Origin: Gracilaria vermiculophylla
Lineage: Eukaryota; Rhodophyta; Florideophyceae; Gracilariales; Gracilariaceae
DNA length: 64,000 nucleotides
Direction of reading: 5' to 3'
NCBI GenBank assembly: GCA_019155205.2
Contig: JAHNZQ020000079.1
Coordinates: 1,639,156 to 1,703,155, forward strand
Part shown: positions 23,114-33,475 of the stretch, piece after piece
Layout of the letters: each line of letters begins with the position of its first letter
Numbering within the stretch: the first letter of the stretch is position 1
Made by a program: the position numbers and the translations under genes
Notes under the pieces: generated by a model
What the model saw: only the letters and a program-made list of their open reading frames with translations
Databases searched by the model: none
Told to the model about the DNA's origin: nothing

Positions 23114-23220
23114 CAGCACACGTTATTCCTGCAACTCAGGGATCTATCAAGAGCCGGACGCCTCAGCCAAAACCTTTCTGTCAATATCGTACCTCTGTTT
23201 TGGAATTATATCCTTCAAGT

Positions 23221-23661
23221 ATGAGTTCTGGCGGCTTTTGCATGAAACAATTGATGTTCGCGATCATAGCATCCTTGCTCCTTTTTCCTATTACTTCTGC
23301 CAAAATCGCTGTCTGCGGGACAAACGGTATCTGCATGTTGGAAGGTAGCCGTCGGATTCAATGTGTAAACCTCCCGAACGAAAAGCGCTTGATTCTCCAC
23401 CTCCTAGCTGATAAAAAAGGAGGCGTTAAAGTGAAACAAATGTGGATTGTCAGTGATTCTGGAGAACGTGCTGTAAACCTGAGGCCATGTTATAGCCCTG
23501 CGGCGGAAGAAAGATATCATGAAATGAGTGTCCGCTGCAGTTTCAACATCACGGAACAAGTACAAAAGGCTCCGCTAAGTGCAATGGTTTCTCCGTGCCG
23601 CGATAATGAAGAGATTTCAGCGAGGTATAATGGGGAGAGGTACAGCTGCTGCCGTGTGTGA
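23221..23661 (+). CDS. Small cysteine-rich secreted protein, copy 2 (intact)
   Basis: 146 residues. Start at 23221 as in copy 1, with a second conserved ATG at 23242. Signal peptide: LMFAIIASLLLFPITSA, then the mature chain from KIAVC. Mature cysteines number 8, in an even set compatible with four disulfides: CGTNGIC near the N-terminus, one in RRIQC, RPC, VRC, SPC and the terminal CC of YSCCRV. One NIT sequon. Single exon. It differs from copy 1 by many substitutions but only small length changes, and frame and cysteine spacing are kept, which suggests selection for a folded secreted protein. Function unknown; no family recognised. Confidence 0.8.
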   Translation: MSSGGFCMKQLMFAIIASLLLFPITSAKIAVCGTNGICMLEGSRRIQCVNLPNEKRLILHLLADKKGGVKVKQMWIVSDSGERAVNLRPCYSPAAEERYHEMSVRCSFNITEQVQKAPLSAMVSPCRDNEEISARYNGERYSCCRV

Positions 23662-24387
23662 TGGATTGACATCTTCGAAATAATTACGCGCTAAATGGAT
23701 AGATATTTTATGTTTTGTTTTTTTTGTCTGCTATTAGCAAAGGGCATCGTTTACGGTGTAGCGGGTGCATAATCCGTATCTTCAGTGTTTGTGATAGTTT
23801 TACAATCGCCCTCTGAGATGATTCCTATCCCGTTTATTGGATTCTGTTCTTGAAAACAAGTATTAAAGAAAATAACAAAGTTGACCTTTGAAAGCAAAGA
23901 ATGTCGTTGAATATTTTCTTCCTCGATGCTGCTACTTAGATCATAATCTATTCATATTCAAAGTCGCATTATATTTATATTTTTAAACCTATTATCATCA
24001 GAATTCCCAAAAACAAAAGAGTTTTAACGATTGTAATCAGAACATGAGATAACTTGCAATTGTTCCTTATGGTTTTGTATTTTTCGGGTGCCTTCACTTG
24101 GGAATTGGTGGTTTCATAATCCTCAAATATTGCAAGCAGTAGCCGAGAGTCTGGTAATAATGAAAAACAATGCAGTTTTCGTATTCTCTTTTATCGCTGC
24201 GCAACTATCTATTTTAATTCTAGATGGGGGCGCGAAGTAAACGAATCGAGAAAACGTATTCAATTTCAAGAACGGCTATCACACCAAAATGATTTGCTAC
24301 ATCAATATTGACCGTCTATATGGAGCACAGATAAAACATCTGAATGAATGAGTGCTGTCGTTTAGCAAATTACCAATTCCAATCGTG

Positions 24388-25700
24388 TCAGAACATCAAG
24401 GCAAAGAACGATGCGCTTCTACCCATAATGTAACACAGGAGAGTTGGAAAAAGTCTGACCAGGCCCACGCTCTTCTCGAGGGTGGGTCTGGCTGTGTTTT
24501 ATAGTGATTCTTAAAACTAGACGTTAAGCGTCTTACCTTCTTCTTTATCTACTTGTACGTTTGTAGCGCAAGGCGTTATGTCGTCGTGCGCTTGAACTAT
24601 GTGATGCATGCTTGAAGTGCTTGAAGCACACGACGCACTGTTGCGAAGTGGCTTGAACCAAGCGTTGTGCTGACAAACTGCAATGTCCTCGTGCGTCGCG
24701 TTGCGGCGTGCAGGGACAAGGCTTTCCGTATGTAGTGCGGCTCGCTTGAATCGCTAGGTTCTATGGCTGGACTCGTTATACTCGGCTCCCTTTGGGAGGA
24801 AACTGTTCGCGAACGCCGCAGAAGTGCGTGAGGTAGTAAACCCGACGATTGGCGCGTCACTTGTCCAGAATGCGTTCCACTTCCTGCTCTATGACGCCGT
24901 CATTATTGATAACTATATCAAGAGGGCCTGATGGCTCTCCGTATAAGCGGCGCAGCTTTGATATGTAGTAGACGTCGTGCGCGCGGCGCATAGTTGGCGG
25001 GAGCTCAAGGCGATACGTGACGGGTCCCAGTTTCTTGAGGACGGGAAAGGGTCCCATGAAGCAAGGCTGCCACTTTCGCAGGACTGTGGCTCGTCGCGCC
25101 TTCGTGAGGCGGTCGGCGCGCAAAAGGACGAGGTCGTCCTGTTCCAGGTGTAGTTAGGAGCAGTAGCGGTTGGCGTAATGCCTCTGTCTGGTGACAGTGA
25201 CTGCTACGTTGTTGCGAGCCAGGGCTGTGAGCGCCTTGTGCCGAGAATCGTAGTGGACTGCAGCCTGCGCTATAGTGTTGCCCAGAGCGCGGGTTGCCAG
25301 CGAGTGCGGGATGTAGCCAAGACTGACTTCGAAAGGGGAAAGATGGGTGCTGCCATGTCTGGAGGAATTGTATTCGAATTCCAGTTTTGGAAGGGCGAGG
25401 TGCCAATCGGCTCGCGCTGCTTGTATGGAGGAACGTAGCATCGATGAGAGCGTCTGGATTAGATTTTCGGACTGTCCATCTGTCTGGGGGTGGTCAGCGG
25501 TCAAGATATTGTTCTTGATACGCAACAGCCGCCTGAGGGATCACCAAAAGTGGGAAGCGACCTTGGGGTCGCGGTCTGAGATCATCATGGTTGGTGTTCC
25601 ATACCAGCGAGCGGCGAGCTACTTGATATTAGAACACACGCGGCATAGCTCGGGCAGAGACAACACAAATGGATGGGCACCTAATGTCTATCGGACCAGT
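24388..25700 (-). mobile_element. Ty3/gypsy family 2, copy b: 3' LTR and integrase end only
   Basis: The LTR (about 24425-24765, minus) matches the one at 49627-49943, including GCTTGGTTCAAGCCA, AGTTCAAGCGCACGACGACAT and ACTATAAAACAC (TATA). The interior beside it encodes the integrase C-terminal half. The 5' part is missing from about 25700, where a piggyBac-like terminus and then a Tc1 element begin. Confidence 0.75.
24857..25620 (-). pseudogene. Gypsy family 2 copy b: integrase C-terminal half and chromodomain relic
   Basis: Minus-strand frames give MMISDRDPKVASHF (second catalytic Asp), then ILTADHPQTDGQSENLIQTL (catalytic Glu in SEN), FEYNSSRHGSTHLSPFEV and the GPF/Y-like LRKWQPCFMGPFPVLKKLG. 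These are followed by AHDVYYISKLRRL and IEQEVERILDK, the start of a chromodomain. Stops and frame changes are present. It aligns with 54313-54990 of copy a. Confidence 0.8.
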
Positions 25701-25730
25701 GTGCCGATCACATACGGTACGCGAAACCTG
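25687..25730 (+). repeat. piggyBac-family terminus fragment
   Basis: TGTCTATCGGACCAGTGTGC followed by CGATCACATACGGTA resembles the left terminus of piggyBac copy 1 (TGTCTATTCTACCGGTGTGC, then a CATATG palindrome). Only the end is present, wedged between the gypsy fragment and the Tc1 element. Confidence 0.4.
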
Positions 25731-25739
25731 AATAAAGCC

Positions 25740-26076
25740 ACTGGCCTCTTTCTTATTCTCGCAATCTGTGGTAGAGAAAGACGTTTTGTACCATATTTTG
25801 TTTATTCAACTAAGGGAAAGTTGTAGTTTTGAAGCTTTGTAAAACGCCTACTCTTTCTGTAATGCATATAGCAATAGAAAACATAGATGAGAGGATAAAA
25901 TTTAATTAATATCCAAAACAAGAAACACATTTACTCAACTCAATACTTTGTCAATTCTCCCTTCTTTCCACAGTTTTAACAAATCGCTCTTGTAGGGACA
26001 TATACAGCGTTTCTAATTATTCATTTGTCAGCTCGTTCCAACAATCAATCATTACTGCAAACAAAGTTCCAACGTT
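25740..26076 (-). pseudogene. Tc1 element a, C-terminal piece (left of gypsy B)
   Basis: On the minus strand TLFAVMIDCWNELTNEQ-like sequence continues directly the transposase end that stops at 36951, across the gypsy B insertion. It then runs through a short tail towards a terminus near 25740 that resembles the inverted terminus near 39260. Confidence 0.55.
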
Positions 26077-26629
26077 TGGAGTGCAGTGGCGCCCAAGGAA
26101 ATATGGTGGTGTGGATTTATGGCGTGATACTTTTAAGGAGGGCTCGTGTTTTATGAACGGAGCCACGTGGTGCATAATTCCGCCCGCATGCCTTACAGTA
26201 TCTTTAAGGGACGGTAGAATTTATATTTATTTTAGTTTACTTATGCAGGTAATTACTACAGTAGTGAGACCTGCCGAGGCGGGCTCCCGGCTTGATACTT
26301 AATCTGCCGGTTGAGCTCCACCTCTGGAGAAGTAAAGACAAGCACCCTTGAGTCTTCATCTACTTTTCCGGTTGGAGTCTCTCGTCGATCAACTCAGGTT
26401 TCTAAGCCGCCGATCCCCAGGTCGCATCACAGCAGCGCCTGTAGGAGCATTGTCCGCCCAGTGAACCTCCCCCTCCGCTTGGTGTTTGTGGATCTCCTTT
26501 CAGAATTCCCCCGGCTCACAACAGCGGATACCGGAGACAACCTTTAGGAATACGCGCCTTGGGAGTCACCAAAAACTCCTAACGGACGTTGTGCATTACA
26601 ACCTCGAGGGGAGGGCTGACAGTACCACA
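26077..26629 (+). repeat. 5' LTR of gypsy copy B
   Basis: 553 bp from TGGAGTGCAGTGG to CAGTACCACA. Aligned with 36397-36950 and the solo LTR 55492-56045; shared landmarks include GTGAGACCTGCCGAGGCGGG, CTTAATCTGCCGGTTGAGCT and GGACGTTGTGC. Confidence 0.85.
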
Positions 26630-26807
26630 ACTGGTCTCCCGACTCAGAAGGTCACAGTTCCTAAAGGATTCGCACAAGTCGCAGCAAAACGGTGTTTCTA
26701 TTTTGCAACGACCAACTCCCAAAAGTGGAATTCTTTCTTAAGGTGATTCGGAAGTGGTAGAAAAATCACCCCCGACCTACTCCTCTATGGACCCCTCATA
26801 ACCCCCA

Positions 26808-28563
26808 ATGAAAACCCCCCTACAGGATCCTCAAGCAACAGACTACATTGGCGGGCGCAGCACGCACAGCGCTCCCCAGGAGGTGGCCACCACACGGGAG
26901 GACCCTGAAAGTTTCCTTCGGATTCCTGGCTCCTCTGTGGAGCGTTTCAGGAATCTCTTTAAAAGAATGCATGATCGGAGGCAAGCGGAATCCCCCGCTA
27001 CATCTCTGGAGAAAGCCGATGTGGAGGTTGAAGAACCGCACACGGTATCGCAGCCGCCACCTCAGAAGCTGCAGTGACGGAAACATCCGGAAGCTAACTC
27101 CCTCCTGGAGTCGCTGGCCCCGCACCTTACGGGTTGGCTTTCCCAAGAGCTGGTCGAAAGAATACCTGCAGGTGTTGAAGTCCACTTCGGAGCGCCCCGT
27201 CACACCCTTGTGGAGGAAATCGCAACGGAGAGCGCTCACCGTGCTGTGGATGCTTTGCTGGATTCCGATCCTTTCTTCGAGGTGATCTCAGATGTTATCC
27301 GTGACGAGGTTTGCTCTCAAACCGCACAGCTGCTCCCCGCAGCGGCGTTTCAAATTTATTCTTCCGTACAGCAGAGGTTCCTTCTATCAACACCTAAATT
27401 GACCCCGGGCAGAGAAGGACAGGATACTGTCACCCCCTACGCCAGAGGAGGAAAGGATACTGCAGTATGGGAACGGGACCACCTCAGGAATCTTTCTATG
27501 CACCGTCTGGACCTGACGCCCAGCGGAGGAGGATAGGATACCAGTCGCGAAGAAGTTTACCTAAGGAGAGAAGGACAGGATACTCCTCGTGTGTATCGCG
27601 GTAGCGGGGGTGTCGTCATTAATCCAAACCACCTAAAGTAAAGACGCCAAAAGAAACGGACGGAGAAAAATAGAAAGCGAGACACCGATTCGGAGAGAAT
27701 CTTAGACTCCGAATCCGGAAACAGCTCCAGCTCAGAGGACAGTATACCTCACAAGGAGAAAAGCAAAAGGGTGAGGAAGGTCGTCCCGCTTAACGACCTC
27801 TTCGCAAAAAGTGGTGGATTATGACACTTACAGGTTGAATGATCGCTTCACTCTTTTCGACGCGTCGGTCGCTAAAGGATTCACGAAGATCCAGCGCCGC
27901 TTGGATATTCGAATGAAGAAGCAATCCTTCTCAGGCGAAGACTCCATCTTGGTGTTGAATTTTCTCACACGCTTCCGTTCAGCGTGTAATACCAATGGTG
28001 TCCATGAAGGTGCCGCTATATGGTGCCTTCAGTTTTTTTTCACAGTCCAAGCGCAGTCGCTGGTGCAGCCGCGCCTCACAAGGGAGAGCATCATTGTGGA
28101 TGACCCTGGAACAGAGATATTGACAACGTACCCAAAGGTGGTGAATTTCCTCCTCAAATGGTACGCCACGGACGAGGTGATAGCCGATGCTGTCGTTGAA
28201 TTCACATCCTATAGGCAGAAAACGGGAATGACCGAGACGGAGTTCTCACAGAAGTTGTGGACGAAGACTCTACGGTGTGGGAACGTGTACCCCGAACGGT
28301 GGTTGAAGTTGTTGTTTGTCGAGGGACTTCTTCCGTCTATCCACGCCATGGTGCGTAGTAACCTGACATTGCACCCCAACACCACCTATACGGAGCCAGC
28401 ACGTTTCGCAGAATTCCATGGGGAAACCCACAGTACCACTCGTCGCAGCCACGCACCACTTTCGGATAAACCGACGACCTCAAGGACCCGTCGGGCATCC
28501 GCCCTGATTTTGGACTCCTGCACCTTGGAGGAGGTCGACGAGCTCACGCTCGTAGGAGAGTAA
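26808..28563 (+). pseudogene. Gypsy copy B: gag
   Basis: Broken frames 26808-27077, 27210-27536 and 27811-28563. The last is the clearest: FTLFDASVAKGFTKIQRRLD, FSGEDSILVLNFLTRFRSAC, VVNFLLKWYATDEVIADAVV and FRQ-type YRQKTGMTETEFSQKLWTK resemble the Ty3/gypsy gag capsid (retrotrans_gag-like) domain. The 27811 frame opens at GTG rather than ATG, so it is an internal frame. No zinc knuckle is visible downstream. Gag forms the particle that packages element RNA. Stops such as TGA near 27075 make it non-functional. Confidence 0.7.
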
Positions 28564-29174
28564 GAGGCCCTTGCCCTCACTTACGCCTCATCTGAGGGAG
28601 TACTGTCTAGGACGAGGACACCCTTGTCTCCCACTTCGTATGCCTCGTCAGGATCTTTCAGGAGTGTCTGATTTGCGAACCCCCGAGGCTACCCACCGCC
28701 TTGTATGATCTCCTTGTCTCTAAAGCCAGTACACTGTACGACTCTCACCCTGGCATTGAAAGCTGCCATCCTGCTGGAACGGGAAAAGAACTCCCAGGAC
28801 CTGAAGGACACACCAACGGAGAGCGGAAGTTATCGAACTGCGTATTGCGACATCCGCTCCTCTCAAGGAAACTACGTTTACCGCGCTCCACTTGGAGTGC
28901 AGTCTATTTCACTTTCACTTGCGCCGTCAGCACAGGTACCGGTATCCGAACCAGTTGCACATCAAGGGGACACGTCGCATCGCGATGCACAGTGACAGAA
29001 GCCGTCCCCGACTGGAACTCAGACCCTCTCCAACCAGGGAAACCCTCAGAGCCACGCGTAGAGGCTCCACGTGGCTCTTAACCATCGAGCCTCTGCTCCA
29101 CGAAGGCCTCCTTTAGGAAAGAGGGAGAAGCTATCTGCTCAGTAGACGCAGATTCGGCGGGCCCCCCACTCCCA

Positions 29175-29813
29175 TTGGACCTATTTGACACCTTCGAGGA
29201 TTCTGTTTGCACGCTCCCCCGTGAGAATTACAAATTGCTCGCCTTTATAGGATATTCCCCGCTCGCCCCCATCACGGTGCGCGCTATCCTCGATACCGGA
29301 GCTAGCCCAAATCTAGTGCACGCCAACGTGCTTCCGCGGTCTGCTCTCAGCTCCATGAGGACGGGCAAGCCCTTGACGGTACGCGATGCGTCGCGTCGAG
29401 CATTGAACATCCTTGGAGCGATACCCCTTTATCTGCGGTTGGGCTCTTTACCGGTTAAGGTGTGGTTCCTCGGGATGACCAACTTGGCCGCACAATGCAT
29501 ATTGGGCATCTCCTTTGTGGATCGGTATATACGTGCAATATACCTGCGCCTGCTGAAGGTGAGATTTCACAACGCCGCCTCCGTAGGTATCGTGTCCGCA
29601 TCTCAAGGACCCGAGGCCAAGGCGCGTCACGTGGGTAATCTTCCAAAAAAGACGCAGTCGAACCACCTCCGGGTGGTGGAGAGCATCAAAATACCCGCGA
29701 GGAGTCAGGCCGAAGTTTGGGTGCAAACCTCTGCATCTGGGCTTTCATTGCTAGAGACGAGTCCACAGCTGACGACGAAACAGCACTCCATGATAGCGAA
29801 CGGTGTTACGTAA
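29175..29813 (+). pseudogene. Gypsy copy B: aspartic protease region
   Basis: AILDTGASPNLVHANVLP contains the retropepsin active site DTGA (Asp codon near 29292). LGISFVDRYIRAIYLRLLKV and HVGNLPKKTQSN follow and align with copy A. The frame is open for 212 codons. Protease cleaves the Gag-Pol precursor; it normally acts as a dimer. Confidence 0.75.
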
Positions 29814-31660
29814 ATAATACCAAACATTCCCTTCAGCGTTGTGCTCGCCATCCTGAAAGAGTCGCCGTTACGGCTCCAAAAAGGAACTGCTGTCGGCATA
29901 TCACTACCCGCCCCTGCAGGACTGGCTCATCTCCCTCGTTTGGAAGAGCTCAAGAAATGTGATGCAATCGCTACCATGAAGGCTGAAGCGACTTCAACGG
30001 CTCCAGAGAAAGAGAATCTTGCCACCTGGCAGGAGAAGCTCCAAATTGGCGAAGATTTCGAAGGGTGTTGCCATAAGATAGTGGACATGCCATCCGCCTT
30101 TGAGGATATGTGCTCTGGTCGTCTGGGTCAGGTTAGACTGGCCAAGCACTGGATCCAGCTCAAACCTATTGCGAAACCGGTACATCAACGTAAGAGGAGG
30201 GCCGGACCCCATACGCGCGATTTCGAACCCGATTAGGTCCTCCTGATGCTAGAGAAGGGCGTTCTCGGACCTTCCAATTCCGAATAGGTCTCGCCGGTGG
30301 TGTTTGTAAAGAAGAGAGATGGGTCCTTGAGGTTGAGTATTGACTGCAGACTCCTCAACGAGGTGACGGTACGCGATTAGTGCCCCATACCCCGTATGGC
30401 TGAATGTATCGACTCCTTATGTGATGCTGCCGTGTTCCCCACTCTAGATGACAGCAGCGCCTACTGGCATATTGAGATGGATGATTCTGATGAGGATAAG
30501 ACGAAGTTTACCTCGTACTGTGGAATTTTCACATTCCTAAGGATGCTATTTAGATTGAAGAATGCACCCGCTACGTTACAACAAGCGGGGGATATAATCG
30601 TGTGGAAGGTGAAGTGGTAGTACGCTCTGGTGTATATCGACAATGTGACTATATCCTTTCACAGCGTGGAGGAGCTTTTGATGCATGTGAAGCACGTGCT
30701 CCACCTCTTCAAGGATGCTGGACTCACCTTGAAGCTGGAGAAATGTTTCTTTTTCAAGTCCTTGGTGGACTACCTGGGGCACGTTGTGCTCCCGGGCCGC
30801 CTACATGTTTCCACAAAAACTCAGGACGGCATCAAGAAAGTTCACCCTCCAACAAACCAGACGGATCTCCACTCCTTCTTGGGGTTGTGTAATGTCTTCC
30901 ATAGATTTGTCCCAAATTTCTCCCGTATCGCGGCGCCGTTGAATCGCGTCTTGAAAGAGGACAGGCCAAAGCAATTGACTATCTTGACATACGACTAGTT
31001 TGAAGCCTTTTAAACCCTGAAGAGGAGACTAATAGAGCCACCAATCTTGGTTCTTCCAAATCGGCACAGCCGAATGGTGCTGGATACTGACGCCTGTATA
31101 TACCAGGTCGGATGTGCCCTCCTACAGGAGCAACCTGAAGGTGGACTTCAACCCATCGGATACTGAACTCGCAGCCTCACACCTACGAAACGGAAGTACT
31201 CCACCTCGGAGCGCAAATGTCTTGACATTTTAAGGGCGGTTTTGCATTTACGCCCATACCTGGAAGGCACGCGATTCCCCTTGAGGACGGACCACGCAAC
31301 AATGAGGTGGATACTGTCTTTGACGAATGCTTCCGGTCGCCTATAGAGGTGGAGGCTACGCCTCCTGGAGGTCGAGTTTGACATCTTCCACCGTCCTGGC
31401 ATAAAACACCAGGCAGCAGACGCACTCTCGGGAATCTCCACCGAAGGCGAAGACAAAACACCTTTAAAGGACACCATCCCTTTTCTGGTCATCCAAGATG
31501 GCGACGGGAAAGAAGGATCCGATGGAGAATGATTGGAATGCTATTAACCTGTAGGAAAGTACAGTGGGCTTTCTGCGGTTATGGCTCTTGTTGCGGAGGA
31601 GAATGAAATTCTACCCATCACCGTAGAAGAGTTCCTGAAATAGCAGAGTACGGATGCGTA
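29813..31660 (+). pseudogene. Gypsy copy B: reverse transcriptase and RNase H
   Basis: Order: SPVVFVKKRDGSLRLSIDCR (template grip), TLDDSSAYWHIEMDD (first catalytic Asp kept), TKFTSYCGIFTFLRMLFRLK, then the YxDD site as YIDNVTISFHS (about 30632), with Asp replaced by Asn. Next come LRKEKCFFFK-like ECFFF and FLGLCNVFHRFVPNFSRIAAPLN, and RNase H with LDTDACIYQVGCALLQ and HRPGIKHQAADALS. In-frame stops occur near 30236, 30618 and 30998. The catalytic Asn plus the stops make it inactive. Confidence 0.85.
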
Positions 31661-31682
31661 CTGCAATGATTGCCTCGCCACT

Positions 31683-32544
31683 GTGAGGATTCTAACATCT
31701 TCATTCCATGTTGTCCGGGACGGCGTACTTGTACGCCGCGCTCCACTGGATGGAGCCCTCCAAAAAGTGGTCCCGACAAAGCTACGGGCGATGGTGCTGT
31801 ATCTCTCGCACTATCCTCTCCTCGCCAAGCACCACGGTGGATCGCGGATGTATTTTACCATGCGGAGGGAGATCTGTTGGCCAAACATAGCTAATAACAC
31901 CTTCCAGACGGTGGCGGATTGCTACTCCTGTGCCGCCACTAGGGGGAATATACGGAAACACCGGACGCCTCTTACTCTTTTACCACCTTTAGGACCTTTG
32001 CAGTTGGTGGCCATGGACATCTTGGGCCCTCTCCCCAAGACGAAGCGAGGGCACCGATTTTTCCTCGGGGTCACTGATCCTTTCTCGAAGATCACGCGTG
32101 CCATCCCCCTCTGGAGCATCACTGCCCCAGTGACCAGTGATTGTCGACGCGTTTCTGAAGCATTGGCTTTACCCCTATGGGATATCGTTGTAGCTCCTCA
32201 CGGACAATAGCTTCCAGTTCACGGCGAACCTCTTCAGTGCCGTCTCCAGAATGCTGGAGATGAAACAGTTGTTTACAACTGCTTATCACCCCCCGACCAA
32301 CGGACAGGCGGAAAGGTTCAACAGGACATTCTCTTCGAGGCTGAAGTACCACATCGCGGACCACCAGAAGGATTGGGACGTATATGTAGGCCCCCTCCCG
32401 TATGCATACAACCTGCGGGTGCACCGCTCCACGGGGACCGCTCCTTTCAAACTGGGGCTCTCGCGCATCCTCCCAAGTGCCTTCATTGCAGCACGCGCCA
32501 CGGCGCACCCGGCGGATGGGCCCCAGGCACCAAGAGCGGCGTAA
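31683..32544 (+). pseudogene. Gypsy copy B: integrase
   Basis: Zinc region ICWPNIANNTFQTVADCYSC; core with LQLVAMDILGPLPKTKRGH (first Asp), LTDNSFQFTANLFS after a frame change (second Asp, near 32200) and YHPPTNGQAERFNRTFSSRL (Glu). It continues through YAYNLRVHRSTGTAPFKLGL. All three D,D,E residues are visible but the frame is shifted near 32205. Contiguous here, whereas copy A is split by piggyBac. Confidence 0.85.
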
Positions 32545-33009
32545 GCCAAATGCTCCATCCTAAGCTGGTATGAGACCGCACTCTCTCTCGAAAAGGAGAG
32601 ACTCAACGCCTCGTAGAGGAGATACAAACAGGACTTTGACAGGAAAGTGAAGAAGGCCCTCACCTGAAGGAAGGCGACGAGGATTTCCTCGACTAACCAG
32701 AGGAAGCATCCGATGAACCGCCAGACGTCACGCGCAAGTTAGCGCCGACCACCTCAGGGCTTGAAAAAGTTCTGGCCACCAATCAAGACACTGTCTCCAT
32801 TGAGGTAAACGGGCTCCGAGACGTGGTATCCCGTGATAGGGTGACGAGAGTTCCGATGCCCAGCCTCTCAGGAATGAGCGCCGTCCCACCTTAGGGACCA
32901 CGCGCGGAATTTCCTCATCCGACCACCTCAGGAGTGAGGACACCGCTGGATACTGGGAACCGCATCACTGCTCTCAGTGAACCATCACTGGAAGCCCCAG
33001 ACGCCATCA

Positions 33010-33200
33010 TGGCCCTTGAAGGGGACATACTCCACGCGGTGGCCCATATCGTTTCCCGTCGATAAACCCCTGCAGGAATACTGTACCGCGTCCGCTGGTA
33101 CGAATACAATTCAAAAGACGACACGAAAAAACCTCCGGAACACATCCCGGAGACCTTCCTTCCGCGATGCCACGCCAATCTGGTGCAAAAACGCCTCTCC
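33010..33200 (+). pseudogene. Gypsy copy B: chromodomain
   Basis: TPAGILYRVRWYEYNSKDDT then PPEHIPETFL fits the chromodomain consensus (LY-x-V-W-x-Y, then D-T-W-E-P, here DDTKKP). One stop precedes it. Together with copy A this marks family 1 as a chromovirus-like lineage. Confidence 0.6.
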
Positions 33201-33475
33201 ACGTAGGCGCTTTTGTTTAGGAAAGAGAAGGAGAGTCCCCAACCAGAGTCGTTTTTCGTCTCCGCAGTATATACCCCTCCTGTAGTTCTCTTTTTCGCCT
33301 TCAGGATGCCTTTGCTCGCTTTCCGCATACTCCCGTGGTGGAATTTCGTGTCTCCGAGCACGCGGGCACGGCCTAGTCATATTAGAACTACCGGTCATGA
33401 AGCTTCTGTTCCAACTGAAGGATCTTTTATTCCGCCGCTACCAAAAATGTACTCCCATCGCCATGGTTCTATCAC

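Larger units (their letters stand above)
19673..24385 (+). repeat. Duplicated block 2 (carries secreted-protein gene 2)
   Basis: Collinear with 303-4910 throughout, including non-coding DNA, so it is a segmental duplication and not a retrocopy. It contains about 190 bp (21093-21287) that block 1 lacks. The left end is clean of transposon here, whereas block 1 has a TRIM at the same border; the right end abuts a gypsy family 2 LTR. Nothing gene-like between 20640 and 23080. Confidence 0.85.

Noticed and set aside
25740..25830. Exact terminal inverted repeat of Tc1 element a
   Set aside because: The two proposed ends (near 25740 and 39260) resemble each other only loosely, so the ends are given as approximate and no repeat feature is claimed.
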